Of a stretch of 64,000 nucleotides of DNA, positions 61,326 through 64,000 are shown piece after piece. The DNA is from Telopea speciosissima (Eukaryota; Streptophyta; Magnoliopsida; Proteales; Proteaceae), in NCBI RefSeq assembly GCF_018873765.1, contig NC_057918.1, positions 10,982,862 to 11,046,861 of the forward strand, read 5' to 3'. Every line of letters starts with the position of its first letter. Position 1 is the first letter of the stretch. The translations under genes and the position numbers were made by a program. The notes beneath the pieces are model-generated. The model was not told the DNA's origin and searched no databases. It worked only from the letters and a program-made list of their open reading frames with translations.

Positions 61326-64000
61326 ATGGATGCTTTTAAAGATTCAAATAACGATATGGATATCTGGATATTCTTTTCACATTCTTCTGCATCCATTTTA
61401 CTACATGGATTTCCTGTTTCTTCACACCTAATTTTGTTATTAGTTCTATCCATTTCTTGGGTTTACAAGAGATCCATGATGCCTACCCATGAAAATTCAA
61501 AACCAATGGTGAAGAATACATATCTCTTACACTATTGGTCAACCCTTGTATCTTGCATTGGCCTGTCTTTTTGTAATCTTGTTTTATGCATTTTAAACTA
61601 CCTCTTTGGGTATAAACATGGTTGGTCTGATATAAAACTTCTTGTCGAATTGGATTTTGCATTCAGAACACTCACTTGGTTTGTGATCTTTGCTTACTTG
61701 CACATCCAGTTCTCTCATTCAAGTGAGCGTAGGTTCCCAATTGTACTACAAATTTGGTGGGCTTTTTACCTCTTAATGTCTTGTTCATATCTTATTATAC
61801 ATCTTGGTTTGTATCAGAAACATTCATCCTTACCATTCCTACTATGGGTCTCTGATGTTGTATCCATTATTGCTGGTTCATTCTTGTGTTATGCTGGGCT
61901 GTTTGGTAAGGCGTGAGAAAATGAAGATTCCCATCTTTTGGAGCCTCTTATGAAAATTAGTTCCCATCAAAACACTGGTGACGGCGGACATGAATCAAGT
62001 GTTGGAGGAGAGAGTATAACTGGTTATGCAAGTGCTCACCTACTTAGTATTTTTACTTTCTCTTGGATGGGTCCTTTGCTTGCACTTGGGTATAAAAAAA
62101 CACTGGACCTTGAAGATGTTCCTCAACTTTCCATGTGTGATAGTGCTAATGTGGTCTTTGCTCATTTTAGAAATAAACTTGAATCTAATGGTAATGACGG
62201 GCATAATGGTGCTCAAGTAAGCACAATCAAGCTGGTGAAGGCATTGGTTCTCTCAACATGGAGAGAAATTCTATGGACAGCTCTATTCTTCATTGTATCC
62301 ACATTATCTTCTTATGTTGGACCATACCTTATTGATGCTTTTGTTCAATATCTCAATAGTCCTCACCAACTAAAATATAAAGGCTATGTATTAGTCTTTA
62401 TTTTCTTTCTTTCCAAGCTTATAAGGTGCTTCTCAGAGAGGCACTTGTTCTTTGAATTGCGAAAGATGGGAAATAGGGTCCGTGCTGCCCTGTTTGCAAT
62501 TATTTATAAGAAAAACCTTAGGCTTTCAAGTCAATCAAAGCAAGGCCACACTAGTGGGGAGAACATTAATTTGTTGAGTGTTGATGTTGAGAGGATTGGC
62601 CTTTTCAGTTGGTACTTGCACGATGTATGGGTGGTGCCTCTTCAAGTTGTTCTAGCATTAATGATCTTGTACAAGAGCCTTGGACTCGCTTCACTTGTAG
62701 CTTTTGTTGCCACAATGATGTTGATGTTAGCAAATGTTCCACTAGGAAAACTACAGGAGAAATTTCAAGGGAAATTGATGTATTCAAAGGATCGAAGGAT
62801 GAAGGTGACATCTGAGGCTCTAAGGAATATGAGGATTCTCAAGCTCCAGGGTTGGGAGATGAAGTTCTTAGCTAAGATAATTGAGCTCAGGAACTTTGAA
62901 ACAATATGGTTAAAAAAGTTACTTTATACATCAGTTCTGACTGGCATTGTCTTCTTGTCTACTCCCATGTTTGTGTCCATGGTTACTTTTGGGTTTTGTG
63001 TGTTTATGGGAATTCGGTTAGAGTCAGGTAAGATTCTATCTGCAATTGCTACATTTGAGATATTACAAGCACCCATTTATAATCTCCCAGACCTAATCTC
63101 CATGGTAGTGCAGACTAAAGTTTCCCTCAATAGGATAGCCTCATTCCTTTGTCTCGATGATCTTAATCCAAATATAGTATTGAAGCTTTCAAAAGATAGC
63201 TCCAAGGTTGCAGTTGAGATAGTCAAAGGAAATTTCTCTTGGGATCTTCTTTCCCCTAATCTCACATTAAAAGATATTAATTTCCAAGTGTATCATGGTA
63301 TGCAAGTCGCTGTTTGTGGTTCTATTGGGTCAGGAAAATCAAGTCTACTTTCATGCATATTGGGGGAAGTACCGATGGTATCTGGGGCTATTAAGTTGAG
63401 TGGGACGAAGGCCTATGTTGCACAATCACCTTGGATACAAAGTGGCAAGATAGTAGACAACATATTATTTGGTAAGGAAATGGATGAGGAAAGGTACAAT
63501 ATAATCCTTGAAGCATGTTCATTGAAGAAAGACCTAGAATTATGTGCCTTTGGGGACCAGACGATCATAGGGGATAGGGGGATCAATCTGAGTGGTGGGC
63601 AGAAGCAAAGAATTCAGATTGCACGCGCTTTGTACCATGATGCTGATATTTATCTGCTTGATGATCCTTTTAGTGCTGTGGATGTTCATACAGGAACTCA
63701 TTTATATAAGGTAACTACGCTTTGCCCTCTACTTCTAAAGCTTTTATTGATGAAATTGACTTGAATCTATACATCTCATTGCTTACATCAGAATTTTGTT
63801 CATCAGAAATTGAGTTTGATCTAAAAAATGATATAAGAAGAATGCAATCATGGATGCCTAAACAAACAAGACATACAATTATACAAACACATGATATTGA
63901 GAGATGCATGTACTTCCATAAAATCTATGAAACGTTGATATTACTTATTGTTATGAAAAATAAAATAAATTATTATGTATAACTATTTGACTCTTTTAAG
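61326..64000 (+). pseudogene. ABCC3-like transporter copy 2, with an in-frame stop; continues past the window
   Basis: Exon 1 is 61326-63710 (795 codons), ending at AAG|GTAACT as in copy 1; the rest is intron 1 up to the window edge. The ATG at 61326 aligns with 32732 of copy 1. Residues 1-196 form TMD0; codon 197 is TGA (61914-61916) where copy 1 has a sense codon (GKGQKDE against GKA-stop-ENED). After it the same frame stays open for about 600 codons with TMD1 and NBD1: [18 protein letters not shown] and [13 protein letters not shown]. An ATG 22 bases after the stop (61938) could start a core without TMD0. No frameshift and no second stop are seen, so the nonsense change is either recent, a polymorphism, a sequence error, or the gene is used in two parts. 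NBD2 lies outside the window, so full status is unknown. Confidence 0.75.

Noticed and set aside
1..64000. CRISPR arrays, operons and ribosome-binding sites
   Set aside because: The window is plant nuclear DNA with spliced genes; no regularly spaced repeat array with unique spacers is present.

Overview
The window is plant nuclear DNA, most likely from a dicot: AT-rich, intron-rich genes with canonical GT-AG splice sites, long intergenic tracts with TE and MITE debris, and plant-specific families (IQD, BURP, XTH, plant ABCA and ABCC transporters). The species cannot be fixed from the sequence. Exon borders were derived by hand from splice signals, reading phase and family conservation.

Layout. 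1-3850: no gene, old repeat-like sequence. 3850-13600 (+): an intact IQ67-domain (IQD) calmodulin-binding protein, 5 coding exons, 580 aa, plus a 5'UTR intron. 15580-21077 (-): an intact half-size ABCA transporter (ABCA2 type), 16 exons, 966 aa. Its upstream region is a ~110-bp tandem array split by a 1.5-kb element with ~300-bp inverted ends (Mutator-like). 23.1-25.6 kb: LTR remnant and a broken receptor-kinase fragment. 25.6-35.4 kb is the first copy, and 56.4-64.0 kb the second copy, of a segmental duplication centred on ABCC (MRP) transporters. ABCC copy 1 (32732-46487, 10 exons, 1490 aa) looks intact, but its 7.8-kb intron 4 holds a truncated XTH gene and an antisense LTR element carrying a PTB-type RRM reading frame. 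ABCC copy 2 (61326 to beyond the window) has one in-frame TGA between its N-terminal membrane domain and the transporter core. Between the copies lie two tandem BURP-domain genes (49265-50399 and 53752-54881), each 341 aa. At the border of the BURP duplication sits a ~750-bp copy of exons and introns of the ABCA gene found 32 kb away.

The genes do not form a pathway. IQD proteins are calmodulin/microtubule scaffolds, ABCA and ABCC are membrane transporters, and BURP proteins are secreted or wall-associated. What unites the locus is its history: tandem and segmental duplication plus repeated capture of host gene fragments (ABCA, PTB, XTH, kinase) amid MITE, LINE, LTR and MULE insertions. No CRISPR array, rRNA or tRNA gene was seen.
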